Of a stretch of DNA of 64,000 nucleotides, positions 20,563 to 32,100 are shown one piece after another. The notes under the pieces are model-generated. The model made no database searches and was not told where the DNA came from. It saw nothing but the letters and a program-made list of their open reading frames with translations. How positions within the stretch are numbered: position 1 is the first letter of the stretch; every line of letters begins with the position of its first letter. A program made the position numbers and the translations under genes. Source of the stretch: Aphrocallistes beatrix (Eukaryota; Porifera; Hexactinellida; Sceptrulophora; Aphrocallistidae); the NCBI GenBank assembly GCA_963281255.1, contig OY725501.1:2271674-2335673 (forward strand). Direction: 5' to 3'.

Positions 20563-21726
20563 ATGCTAGGCGGTGGGTTCAAATCGAGCAAGCTTCAGGT
20601 AAATCTGAAGCTGTCCATGCAGCGATTCAAGCTGCTGGAGAAGAAGAAGACGGAACAAGCTCTCAAAGCGAGGAGAGAGATCGCCGACCTAATCAAGAAC
20701 GGGCGGATAGAGCGGGCCCGCATCAAGGTGGAGCACATCATCCGAGAGGACTACTTGGTGGAGGCGATGGAGATCCTGGAGCTGTACTGCGACCTGCTGC
20801 TGGCCCGGATGGGTCTGCTCGAGACGATGGCCTACTGCGAGGAGGGACTCTCCGAGTCAGTGAACACTCTCATCTGGGCGGCGCCCCGGCTGCAGGCAGA
20901 CGTACAGGAGCTGGAGCAGGTGTCCAGACAGCTCACGCTCAAGTTCGGGAAGACCTTCGGGGAACAGGCGCGCGCTAACCGTACCGGGACTGTGAACGAG
21001 AAGGTCATCCACCGGTTGGGGGTGCAGGCCCCCTCCGCCAGTCTGGTTGAGAATTACATGTCTGTCATCGCTAAGAACTACAACATCCACTACGAGCCGG
21101 ACTCCTCAGTCATGATAGAGGGCAACATCCCAGAGCCAATCACGGAAAAGACTTTCCAGATCGACGGCCGTTCCTCTCCTCCTTCTGGCCCTTCTGGCCC
21201 TCCTTCTGGCCCTGGATACCCCCCTTCATTCGGCGGTGCTCCTAACCCCTATCCCCCCAATGCTCCTAACTTCTCTTCTGCCTATCCTCCCCAGCAATCT
21301 GCTACTCAACCGTACCCTCCCCCATCCGGCGGACCGACCTACCCTCCTTCCAATTGTGGACAGGCATGCCCTCCTTCCAATGGTGGACAGGCATACCCTC
21401 CTTCCAATGGTGGACAGGCATACCCTCCTAACGCTGGGGCTACTCCCTATCCACCTAGCGGGAAATCTACGATGCCATTGCCCCCTTCCCTCTCTGCCGA
21501 GGAGGACCTAGCCTATCCGCCCAACTCCAGTCCTCCGTCCTACCCCGACGTCGAGAAGGCGCCTCATGACTCTGCCTACCCGCCGCAGCCCCCCTCAGAG
21601 CCCTCCGCTCCTGAGCTGGAGCTGCCCTCCGTGCCAGGAGCCAACGGACAGGCGCCAGAGAGTGACGACGAGCTCGACCTGGATGATCTGTCTCGGCGCT
21701 TCGAAGAGCTGAAGAAGAAGAAGTAA
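20563..21726 (+). CDS. IST1: IST1, ESCRT-III-associated factor
   Basis: A 387-residue IST1 homologue (vertebrate forms about 364). Residues 1-185 form the ESCRT-III-like Ist1 helical domain: MLGGGFKSSKLQVNLKLSMQ at the start, then KKTEQALKARREIADLIKNG, ARIKVEHIIREDYLVEAMEI and YCDLLLARMGLL. A Pro/Gly/Ser-rich linker follows, with a small tandem YPPSNGGQA repeat (about residues 262-290). The C-terminus DDELDLDDLSRRFEELKKKK is a MIT-interacting motif of the kind that binds VPS4, LIP5 and spastin. IST1 regulates VPS4 recruitment in abscission, endosomal tubulation and multivesicular body sorting (family knowledge). It is a single exon, strongly GC-rich against an AT-rich, transposon-laden surround. 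The ATG chosen gives the canonical MLGGGFK start. Confidence 0.95.
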   Translation: MLGGGFKSSKLQVNLKLSMQRFKLLEKKKTEQALKARREIADLIKNGRIERARIKVEHIIREDYLVEAMEILELYCDLLLARMGLLETMAYCEEGLSESVNTLIWAAPRLQADVQELEQVSRQLTLKFGKTFGEQARANRTGTVNEKVIHRLGVQAPSASLVENYMSVIAKNYNIHYEPDSSVMIEGNIPEPITEKTFQIDGRSSPPSGPSGPPSGPGYPPSFGGAPNPYPPNAPNFSSAYPPQQSATQPYPPPSGGPTYPPSNCGQACPPSNGGQAYPPSNGGQAYPPNAGATPYPPSGKSTMPLPPSLSAEEDLAYPPNSSPPSYPDVEKAPHDSAYPPQPPSEPSAPELELPSVPGANGQAPESDDELDLDDLSRRFEELKKKK

Positions 21727-21922
21727 CTCGCCGCTCACTAACCTTCTCTCTCTTCTGGAGTAACTTATTTAATACTAACAAAATTGTGTTTATGCCTAGG
21801 GACTCTACCATGATTTATGTTATTCCCCTTTTCCTTGATGCGATATATTTTGAACCTTCTTTTTCAAGTACGGTATATTTGCTTCAAGAGAGCTGTTATG
21901 TGTGATTCTTATTCATATGCTA
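21727..21922. other. 3' flank of IST1
   Basis: AT-rich downstream sequence. No canonical AATAAA was found before the mariner-like element. Confidence 0.35.
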
Positions 21923-23345
21923 CTACGGGCGTTCAAAAGTTCTCGGTCCTACCCTCTTATTATGTCTAGTGCAATTGAAACAAAGTATTTGTATTAATAA
22001 TGAACCTTAGACGATTCTCTATTCAGATCTACTTCATTTCAACACTATTACATCTAGTTTCCAGATTATAGCCTATTCATAGCCTACTCTAATAATGCCT
22101 CACAGTAGACTGAAAATCATGGACTAGGGATGAAGTAGTAGCCGAATGGATTAATACACGATTAGCCTAAAATCGTTAACCATGTAGAATAGTCATTAAG
22201 AATGTATTACCAGCATATATAAACATGGTATCAAAGTACACATATCCGTTGTTAAAATTTCGATTAGTCATCATATCATTGCGCAACAGGTCATTCTAAA
22301 GACAATTTTAGCGATTTTCTAAGCTGTTTTAACCCTATTTCTAAATGGTATTGAGGTGTGATTTGTGTGTAGAACCAAGATTAGTACAAGGTGATTTGAA
22401 TAATTTTGAAAATTTCAATGGAATGTTGTTGCATTCCTACGTTGCTATGGTAAAGCATTTTGGTCAGTTTGGGCCATTTCATGCAAACTGTAATGATTAG
22501 AGCTCCAAATTTGATTGTGTTTGATAGTCAATGGACTATTTCCTATTAGGTAATAATACAACTTGAACTTCTAAATTCAAGGAGTTTTGAGTTATGGGTT
22601 GATTTTAAGATTGTGGCCAAACACTAAATTGTCGCATAACTCTGTAGTCTGTGAATTTAGAAGTAAAATTTGTATTATTACCTAATAGGAAGTAGCCAAT
22701 TGCCTATCGAATACGATCAAATTGTAAGACCTAGTTCTTACAGTTTGCTTGAAATGGCCCAAACTGACCAAAATGCTTTACCATAGCAACGTAGGAATGC
22801 AACAACATTCCATTGAAAATTTCTAAATTATTCAAATCACCTTGTACTAATCTTGGTTCTACACAAAAATCACACCTTAATACCATTTAGAAATAGGGTT
22901 AAAACAGCTTAGAAAATCTCTAAAATTGTCCTTAGAATGACCTGTTGCGCAATGATATGATGACTAATCGAAATTTTAACAACGGATATATGTACTTTGA
23001 TGCCATGTTTATATATGCTGGTAATACATTCTTAATGCCTATTCTGCATGGTTAACGATTTTAGGCTAATCGTGTATTAATCCATTCGGCTATTACCGCA
23101 TCCTTGGTTATTTTACTGTGAGGCATTATTAGAGTAGGCTATGGCCTATTCTATTTATATAATATCCCCTAAAAGCCATTCCACCCGAAGACTATAAAAA
23201 TGTATTTTTCGATTGGTTGACTCCTCTAAAACGTGTATTATATTGTTAGGGTGATTATTTCGAGAAAATGTGAAAATTATAGCTTGATATTCTGAATAGT
23301 TACAAAATTATAGGGTAAGACCGAGAACTTATTGAACGTCCGTAG
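21923..23345. mobile_element. Mariner-like MITE interrupted by a fold-back element
   Basis: The left end CTACGGGCGTTCAAAAGTTC and right end, reverse-complemented CTACGGACGTTCAATAAGTT, form a TIR flanked by TA (21921-21922, 23346-23347). 'GTTCAAaAAGTTCTCGG' ends are typical of mariner-group elements. The continuous element was only about 350 bp, and the rest is copy B of the 7-bp-duplication fold-back family inserted into it. Confidence 0.75.
22078..23143. mobile_element. Fold-back element, 7-bp duplication (copy B), nested
   Basis: A 1066-bp inverted repeat with ends CATAGCCTACTCTAATAATG and its complement. It is flanked by GCCTATT at 22071-22077 and 23144-23150. It lies inside the mariner-like element 21923-23345 and is therefore younger than that insertion. 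No coding frame. Confidence 0.85.
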
Positions 23346-23409
23346 TACTTACGACAACAATACGCAGAATTCTCAGGTGTTAATTAATACTCCAAGCCAT
23401 AGCCTACTA

Positions 23410-23745
23410 CAGCGCTGTCCAACAGGCGGCCCGCGGCTTTGCTTTTTTCGGCCCGCGTTGCCTGCTTCAATCTCCCCCTTTTTTGCCCACTTTTAGACAA
23501 ATTCTCCAAATTTTTCCATATCATGCATCTCGTTTTCTCGTTGGTAGGGACATAGGGACATAGGGCTGATAGACCATGGTCCTACCAATTCTTTTCAATA
23601 GATATTAGCTTCTATTGCTCACGATGCAAATTGTCCAAAATGCCTCTATCCATACCCATCCCGAGTGCACGCCCCTGTATTGCGGCCCGCCACTAAATGG
23701 TATGAAGCAGTTGCGGCCCGAAGTAAATATAGTTGGACAGCCCTG
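23410..23745. mobile_element. hAT MITE, 336 bp, nested in copy C
   Basis: Typical hAT ends: CAGCGCTGTCCAACAGGCGG on the left and GTTGGACAGCCCTG on the right. The flanks are perfect 8-bp duplications GCCTACTA (23402-23409, 23746-23753). The interior repeats CGGCCCGC. No transposase. Confidence 0.9.
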
Positions 23746-23837
23746 GCCTACTACATACAAGGCCTCACAGTAACTTGCGGATTTGGGACTAGGGATGCGG
23801 TAGAAGATGGTTGAACTAATACATGAGCTGCCTTAAA

Positions 23838-24562
23838 TCTTATATATTAAAACTCCAGGATTTTTTTGTTTGTTTGTTTGCCCGAATTGATTGAAGAATT
23901 GGCAAGTCGTAGAGATACGAAAATTGGCATGTAGGTGTCAAATGGTGAATCTAGGATTAAGTTCGAAGATCTAAGCGAAATGTTCACACCTCGCCGAGAT
24001 AGGTGACAAAATGTGCTGACCAATCAAATTCGATTATTTTATAATGCAAATACATTGGAATAAAATAGTAGTGACTTATGCATACAATCAAAAGAACTAT
24101 TTTTGATTGAAATTCATTGGTTTATGAGAACCAATCAATTATCAGCCTTTTATAATGCCATTCACACGATTCTATTTCATATAAATGATTGAATGCTGCT
24201 ATTTTGAGTCTATAATTTGATTATTAACAACAATTAAAGTGTGTTATATGCTACGATCATAAAATAACTTTTAACGACATGGACTGGAATTGATTATTTA
24301 AGTATAATAATCTTAAGCAATGTGAACTTTGTGTATTCAAATTGAGCTTACATTCAGGATTAGTTGACTTAATACGAAACAAAATTTCTGCTACAGTTCT
24401 GATTTCATTAATGTAACCGTAGACAAATGACAATCCAGCGTACTTAGGATAAAACAAGAAAGCGACATATTGTTTCTCAAATATCCCCAAGCGCCCACTG
24501 GGTAAATCTGCGGACACACAGTGTCCGCAAGCCGCGCAGCGCAAGCAAGCGATGCGCGCTTG
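23838..24562 (+). mobile_element. Helitron-like element, 725 bp, nested in copy C
   Basis: Starts TCTTATATATTAAAACTCC after A (23837) and ends GATGCGCGCTTG before T (24563). The same position in copy A (CCTTAAA/TCATTAA, junction 18418/18419) is uninterrupted, so there is no target duplication. It shares the GC-rich 3' module but has a different interior from the 19441 copy, i.e. a second subfamily. Frames at 24257-24579 fall inside it and show no Rep or helicase motif. Confidence 0.85.
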
Positions 24563-24600
24563 TCATTAATAAAGCACAATAGAGCTTAGGAATGTACTAC

Positions 24601-25168
24601 GGGGTGCATGCATTTGTCAGAATTTTGTAGCTGTCATTTGTCAGAATTATCCTAGTTGTCACTTGTCAGAATGGTTTTTAAGGAATGGCGGATGTTTCAT
24701 CACTGATATTTCTTCGAATGAAATTAAAGAATCACTACTTTCATTCTACCAAATAATAAATGACAATCACCCACCCCCCACGAAATATAAAAAAACACTC
24801 GCGTGCCATTTTATATTATTTCAAACTCAAAATGCCCACTCTCACTTTCCTACCAATTCTATTCAACTTCATGTTTCCCAACAGTTTGTAATTCCATTCT
24901 AAAATATCAGCGACGAAACCTCCGCCATTCCTTAAAAAACATTCTGACAAATGACAGCAGTCTTAAAAACCATTCTGACAAGTGACAGCATTCTTAAAAA
25001 AACATTCTGACAAGTGACAACAGTCCTAAAAACCATTCTGACAAGTGACAGCAGTCCTAAAAACCATTCTGACAAGTGACAGCAGTCCTAAAAACCATTC
25101 TGACAAGTGACAACTAGGATAATTCTGACAAATGACAGCTTCAAAATTCTGACAAATGCAACTCCCCC
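24601..25168. mobile_element. TIR element with tandem subterminal repeats, nested in copy C
   Basis: The left GGGGTGCATGCATTTGTCAG and right CTGACAAATGCAACTCCCC ends are inverted. Both arms continue with alternating CATTTGTCAGAATT motifs. On the right, a 31-32-bp unit (ATTCTGACAAGTGACAGCAG plus TCCTAAAAACC) is repeated about five times (24940-25110). No target duplication was resolved, possibly because of a deletion at the right junction. A fragment of the same end occurs at about 41350-41395. Confidence 0.6.
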
Positions 25169-25743
25169 TGAGCAATAGGTTATATTTGTGACAAATTTAG
25201 TGATTTTCAGAGGTCGTTTAAGGGCACTTCTAAGTGTTTTTATTATAAATTTTTTTGCATAGAACTGAAATGTGAATGGGTTAATACGAAAAATTTGGAA
25301 TTTTTTCATGGAATGTTGCTACATTACAGTGTTGCTATGGAAACGTCTTTTGGTCAGTTGGGGTCATATCTTGAAAACCGCGATAGCTAGATATTCACAG
25401 TAATTCCATTTGATAGCGAATATACTACTTCCTATTAATTAATTAATTAACCCGTGCACGTCCAGGAATGTTGAATTGAAAATTAATTGAAAGTAAACTG
25501 AAAATGAAAATGAAAGCTGGGTCATTTCTATTTATACCTTTGACCCCAAGTATTTCCCGGGTTTAAACGACCTCTGAAGATCACTAGATTTGTCCCAAAT
25601 ATAACCTATTGCGCAATCATATGGTGACTATTGTGCTTTGTTAATGATTTAAGGCAGCTCATGTATTAATTCAACCATCTTCTACTGCATCCCTAGTCCC
25701 AAATCCGCAAGTTACTGTGAGGCCTTATATGCTGTAGGCTATG

Positions 25744-26119
25744 TCCAAGCGTGATGAGTAGAGCTATGAAAATATGAATACACAAGTTCCTTGTGCTCTC
25801 TGAACATGCAGGCACGCTTGTAAATTTGTAATGTTAACTTCGGCAATCGAATTTCAAGTAAAATGGATATTTTGTATGTGTATCTTGCTCACTACCACGT
25901 ACGTATATGAATTACTAGCATTTCAATGCTACATACTCGAAAACTCCTGCACACTGTGATGTTTGTCTCTACTGTTAGTTGATATTCCATAGCCTACTCA
26001 TATGATCCATTTATATTCATTAATATTATTAAATAATTGCCATAGTCTGAATTAGAAGTTACTGTTTAGCTGTGATTTGCGCTGTATGGTATTGGTACAT
26101 GTACAGTTTATAACAGGAA
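25744..26119. other. Unassigned spacer
   Basis: AT-rich DNA downstream of the nested cluster. No feature is recognised. Confidence 0.35.
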
Positions 26120-26520
26120 ATTAAGTAGACTGGGAATTCCCATGCCTATGCGAGATGAAATTAACCGACGGACTATGTTCCAGGAATGCAGGAACCTTAT
26201 AGCCAGAGCTACGGCTGAGAAATATATGTGTATATTTTAAGAATAGTACTCTCAATGCTCTCTCAACTCTTGCTGCCTGTGCATTTATAGAACATCCCCC
26301 TGATGCCACCATACACGCCGGTCTACCCCCAGGCTGTGTAGAGGAGACCCCAGAGACTTCATGCAGTAAGCGAGAGAGCTGGTGTAGAGATGGTACTGGT
26401 TAGTCTGAAGTCGAATACAACCGACGACCTGAAAGGATTCAGAAAGTAATTTTAGATCATGCAGAGAGTCAGGATCCATCCAACTTACCAGATAACGCCA
26501 TTCTAATACTTAGCTAGATT
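26120..26520 (+). pseudogene. Possible degraded or unrecognised coding fragment
   Basis: This block looks more coding-like than its surroundings but no family is recognised. After a fair acceptor (ending ATAACAG near 26116) a frame reads GIPMPMRDEINRRTMFQECR and continues for about 12 more residues. In another frame, 26230-26515 reads for about 95 codons with a single TAG near 26400, ending in YNRRPERIQKVILDHAESQ and a further stop. No intron chain joins these frames without stops. It may be an old pseudogene or parts of an unannotated gene. Confidence 0.2.
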
Positions 26521-28960
26521 TGACTTGTTAGTTTAATATATGCCAGTATCTCACATTCTATCTCAATTCTAATTATGTTTCTAAATCATAGATCGAGGTG
26601 GTAGAGGGAATGGAATGAGAGAAGGAACAACTGCCTCAGTTACGTGTTTGATTAAGAATTGTACAACACTTATACGTAGTATATATATGACTAAACCTAC
26701 ACAAGTTTTACAAATATATCAATAAGATGTATAGGAAAAGTGACCGGTGTCTATATATACATTCGAAACCGGGGGTTTTTTATTCATTTCAAAATGTCGA
26801 TATTTTCGATAGATATCGCTATTTCTATACTTAACGTATGACTTTACATCCTGGTAAGTTGAGGCTTTTTGACACTAATATATCAGGGTAACAAACATTT
26901 TAAATTGGTATTATCTATGAATGTCTAAACCATGGCTGCCATTCAATAATATTTACTAATTGATAATGCCCTGGAGCAGCTTAGACTTAGCTCCAGCTTG
27001 TTGAACTGATTAATTAACCGTAGAATGCCAAGAGGGGACACAGTGTCCCCGATATCGCGGATGTCTCCCAGCCATTTTCTATGGCACTGAAGCCATATAA
27101 ATGCTGGGCATTATACAGTTAAACCTACGGTTGGCTTAGTGTTTTTTTGCTATTTATAGTAAGACCCAAACTTGTATGGCTTCCCCGCCCAAAATGGCTT
27201 AAACCGGAAATGACGCAACAAAACACCTCGCAAAGCGCGGGTTTAATAGAGTGCCTCCTCTATTAATCAGAGTTCATTTTTCCTACGTTTGAGATATTTA
27301 TTTGATATTTGTGTGGTACACGTACACATCTACCCCACCCCCATTCCAGTGCAGCTCCTGCGAGATCTTCCTTCCGATGCATCCTGCAATTTCAATTCGT
27401 ACCAAATATGATATCTGTATGAGTCCCTTTCGGTTTACAATTGTAAAGTCGCGGTACGTGTGTCACTATTTCCGGTATTTATACATACTATATATTCATA
27501 TTTTTATCTCTACCAAATACTCAACTGTATTTCAAGATTTAAATGCGATCTGAACGAATATTCTCGAATTGTTTTAGTGTGCCAATGTAAAGTAGCGATT
27601 TCACGCATGATTTTGGATGGATTAGGGAACCCTGACTCATGCATGCTACTACCAATTTCTCTTCATCACATTGAGCAGAATAATTAGATTCCTGTTGAAA
27701 CTGGCGATAATTATAGATTGTGCGTATCTGGTGGGGTATTAATAATTCTGACCTCTATAGGCTCGAGGTGATTCCTGTTTCAGTCTGACTCGTGGATGTA
27801 ACACGAGGTATGTGTTAGCGGGGATGAGTAGATTGTTTCTAGCCTATTCTATTTACCTACGAAGCCGAAACTTAAGAGATGAGCTGATATCCTGAGTTTG
27901 AGTGTCCATCGTTAAAGCTCCAGTGTGACCGATAATGAGCTTTGATTCTTTCGCCCAACATAGATTTTATTCCAGGGGCGTAGCCAGTCAATCCGAACCG
28001 GACATGTTTTTTCACATTTGAACTGAACTTGTGACCAAGTTAATGTCGTCATCACTAACTAGTTAGTCGTTTCGGTTGGGAGTTTATTCCTTCCACAGTA
28101 GTTGTGATCATCACAGACAGATATATGACCATGAGTAACGGCTAAGTGAGAATTACTATCGAATTATATCCTTTGAAGTTTTTCTGTACTGAATAAATAA
28201 AGCATATTATTTGGAGAATTTAATGGTACTACCGCAGGGTGAAGCATGTTAAATTAGTCTTGTATATTGACCTATGCGTACAGAATGTTAATAATGATCA
28301 AGCAGTCCCTCCTAAGCCCTTACTTGCTGTTTCTATCGACCTCTGACACTGACTACTTAACCCTGTACGTACATCCTTGTATATAATCTTGTTGATTGAT
28401 TTGACTTAATCATACACAGATTTATAACTTGAACTTGCTGAATGAAATATATATAAAGCGAACATGTTTACAATAACTGTTAAACATACTAATCAGTGGA
28501 ATCCCAGAATAACGGTCACCCTTGGGACCGAGAAAAATGGCGTAATTGTGAAACTTTTTGAAAGAAACCATATTCCATTAACATAACCATACTATACCAA
28601 TTAGAAAATACTATTACATAATTACTAGTCAAAATACGCATCTAATTTTAATTGCTTCTGATGACCTGAAAAATGAGTGGAAATGGCTTGATGAGACTTA
28701 TGTCTCTATCTAAAATTCTAAATGATCCACTACACAGTCAGCACAAGCTTCAGACAGCAGAGTATTGTCACCCCAGTAGTCCGTCCTACCTACTCAATGA
28801 TTCTCAACCTGGGCCCATGCTCCATGGGCTGGAATAAGGGGGTAAAACACAATATGGGAGGGATCCACATGCAATGATTAGAATAAGTAGGGAACCAGTT
28901 GGAAGATTTGCATTATTTAAAAGCTAAAAATTAACGAATTCAGGGATGCACACATCATTT
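26521..28960. other. Intergenic DNA upstream of RBM39
   Basis: No gene is supported. A short imperfect inverted repeat (TTAACCGTAG at 27013 with CTACGGTT at 27126) brackets a GGGGACAcagTGTCCCC hairpin at about 27033-27050. Short frames at 27302-27687 lack any signature. A hAT-type end remnant (GGGGCGTAGCCAG) lies near 27975. Confidence 0.4.
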
Positions 28961-29128
28961 CATATGTTTGGATATGTGCGGATATATTTTTTCACAATTC
29001 ACAGTTTCATCATTTCAAAATGAGTCCGTTTGGAAGAACCTCTTTCTCCAGCTTGCTTGCACTGAGACGCCATTATCCTGCATATCTCATAGCTTGTAGT
29101 AAGCTTATATATTTCATACTGCAGACCT

Positions 29129-32100
29129 ATGGCTGACGACGACCTGGATGTTGATGCTATGCTAGAAGCTCCGATTACGAAATCGGTGAGTTTGGAATTT
29201 TTATTCGAGTGATATGCTTAAAGTTAATTCATACTACTTGTACGTATAAAGTATAAAATTTAAATTAGTTATACTCAGCGGCGTACCCAGTTAAGGCCAT
29301 GTCCCCCCGAAACGTCTCCTAGTGGTCATACAATATATATGATTATTTTCAATAAATATTCATACTATCATTATCATTAAATATATTTTGAGCGCGCTCA
29401 TCTATGCGATCCTTTAGGAATAATTTTCGAAAAAACTGCTTCCAAAAATGATGACTTGGAAGATTAGAGGCTAAGCTTAGTTGTTTAATGCGTCTTCTAA
29501 CTTCTAAGCTGTTGATATTTGCAGAGTAGATGAATTAAGTTGGAGTGCTGCGTGGAACTTGTATATTTATTTACATATTATCAGCTATCAGATGCAATAA
29601 ATATGTATATACCTCACTTTACAAACTTAATTAAAAGGAGCACACTCCTCCATTTGAGAAGGAGCACGCTCCTTTAATGCGCTGGTTCCCTCAAAGTTCA
29701 AACCCAATACCAAATACTGATATTCAGTTTGAACCAAGAAGTATATGCTGTGTGTAGCATTAGCATCATAGATCTTATGATGAAATAGAGTGTAGTGCGT
29801 ATTATCTATGAATTCATTAATGTGTATTTTGTAGAAGGAAAATGAGAGGGAGGACAAGCATCGGAGAAAGTAAGTTACTTATTTACTTTTAGACCGACAT
29901 ATGATACCGTTACATAGTAGCCATACTATATGACTAAGATGAGCTGCTGAGTTGGCCAGTTTTGCAATTGTTAGTGAAAAATTGAATGGGATTGCAACGG
30001 GTGTGAGACCCCTAGACTGTAGAGCACCTATAAGTGATAGGGTCGTACCTACGCCCTATACTCTGAATTAAATGTTGCCTTTACCACCATCTTCTTCCAG
30101 ACATAAGAAGAATCGCTCCCGCTCCCCTCACTACCACGGAGAGGACAAGGAGAAGAGACACCGCCGTAGAGAAGGGAGCCAGGAGAGGCACAAGAGTGGA
30201 GAGAGATACCCGAGTCCCAGGTAATTCACTGATAAGCTATCACTAGGGATAACTTGCGCAACATCTCACTCACTCCTTAGTTTTGTTTGAATGGTGCAAA
30301 CTTGTGTAGTGTTCTAGTGTTCTAGACATTTACTTATCTTTGTGTAAAAATCTCTAATTCCTTAAATACAGTATCCGTTAACTTCAACACATTTTCTAGT
30401 CGTCAGAGGAGGTCACATCGGGACAAGAGTGGCAGCAGGGGAAGGGAGAGGGAGTACAGGGGGTCTCGCAGCCCGGGCCATCGAGACAGGCGCCATCACG
30501 GATCCCCCGGGTTTGAAAGGCCCAGATCTCCTGTTAGACGCTCCTTCGAGCAGGAGAGAGCGATGCGAGAACTCAGGAGGATGGTGACCCCCAAGTAATA
30601 ACAATATTAGCACTTCTCTGTTATCCAACTCACTAGGAGTCTAGGACATACCACCACGTTAGGATCTGCCCATCTTGGCTACAGCTTTGAATAGGCTTGG
30701 TATCTGCTGTTGAATTGTTATTTTGTACTTAGATGGTATCCATTCGATCCATGCACCGCTGGACTTTATTATCGAATGGAGAATCTTACAATGGGACGTA
30801 AGAAAGAACATATATAGTATATTGAAAAAAAAAGTTTTATATTCTCACACTCATTTATATCTAATTTGGTTTACAATCGCATCCTTGTACCAGGTCTGGC
30901 AGATCCATCCTCCCAGAGCCGGGGCCTGATGCTGCTGAGAGAGACGCGAGGACAGTGATGATAATGCAGGTGGGAGCTCACACTAGCGAGAGAGACATGG
31001 AGGACTTCTTCCTCAAAGTCGGACAGGTACTGTTAATCTTAGCTTGGAACTGTTACTATAAGCGACCTTACATTGCGAGTCCTAGCTAGACGCCTGAGTT
31101 GTCTATCAGACACCCTAGCTCCACTCTTCAAAGTTGTATGCGTATTATGTCACAAAAAAGCTACAAGTAAACTTCTGAATACGGCACGAGCCACCTTCCG
31201 ATTGGCACCCTACTACAGTGGAGACTCAATAACCGGAACACCTGCATAGAATGCAATATTAGAGAGAGTGGTCCGGGTCAATTTGTTGTGCCATTTAACT
31301 GCCTACACTAAAGCAGTCCTCTCCTCATAGGACGTGATGACTTTACAATCACTCTAGGCGGTATCTATAGGCTAATAGGGCTTCACTCTACAAGTCCTAG
31401 TTATTAAGCGTAGTATTTATAAATCCTATATTTATTTGTAGTTATATCCTGAATTAAATACTAACTTATACGTATAATATTATACTCAATATAGCCATGT
31501 TCATACATGCCAACTACCCCGTTTGTGGCGGCTAATTTTTCTGAGTGTCCCGCTTTTTTGGATTCTATGTATAATATTTTCTATTGCGTCCCCAAGTCTC
31601 GCAAAGTTCAACACTGCGTCCTGCTTTTATCATGGCTCAAGTGCATGTATGCATGTTAGAAATAAAAAATGTCTGTCGGCAGACTGATAGGGCAGCTCCA
31701 TTAGGCGACTTGGCACGTGAGATATGAATATCTTAAGACATCGGGACTACTCAATTTATGAAAACAACTCACATTATATTCCGATTCTTAAGTTCTAAGT
31801 ACGAAAATGGATTCTACACATTAAAATACCCTATATTAGCTTAAATTACGTGGTATGACCGTTAAATTACGTGGTATGACCGTCCTTGCCATAAGGGCAT
31901 CTCTCTACAGAAACTTCACTTAAAATGGTCCCCCGGACTAAATTTAACAACCAAAACTGGTCCCCAGACTAAATTTGGCTGTCAAAATTGGTCCGGGGGG
32001 ACCAGTTTTTGCCTGACAGCTCCACAGTATGCAAATAATACATTGTGAACCTCTGAGATGCGACAACTTCCCAGATCCGGCACAAGGCCCTACTCCCAAT

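Larger units (their letters stand above)
23398..25743. mobile_element. Fold-back element, 7-bp duplication (copy C), with three nested insertions
   Basis: The outer ends CATAGCCTAC and GTAGGCTATG are flanked by perfect TCCAAGC duplications (23391-23397 and 25744-25750). The element is expanded to 2346 bp by a hAT-like element (23410-23745), a Helitron-like element (23838-24562) and a TIR element with tandem arms (24601-25168), and part of its original middle is missing. The remaining flanks align with copy A (for example ACATGAGCTGCCTTAAAT). Confidence 0.85.

Noticed and set aside
24257..24579. Minus-strand frames of 62-95 codons
   Set aside because: They fall inside the nested Helitron-like element and show no Rep, helicase or other motif.
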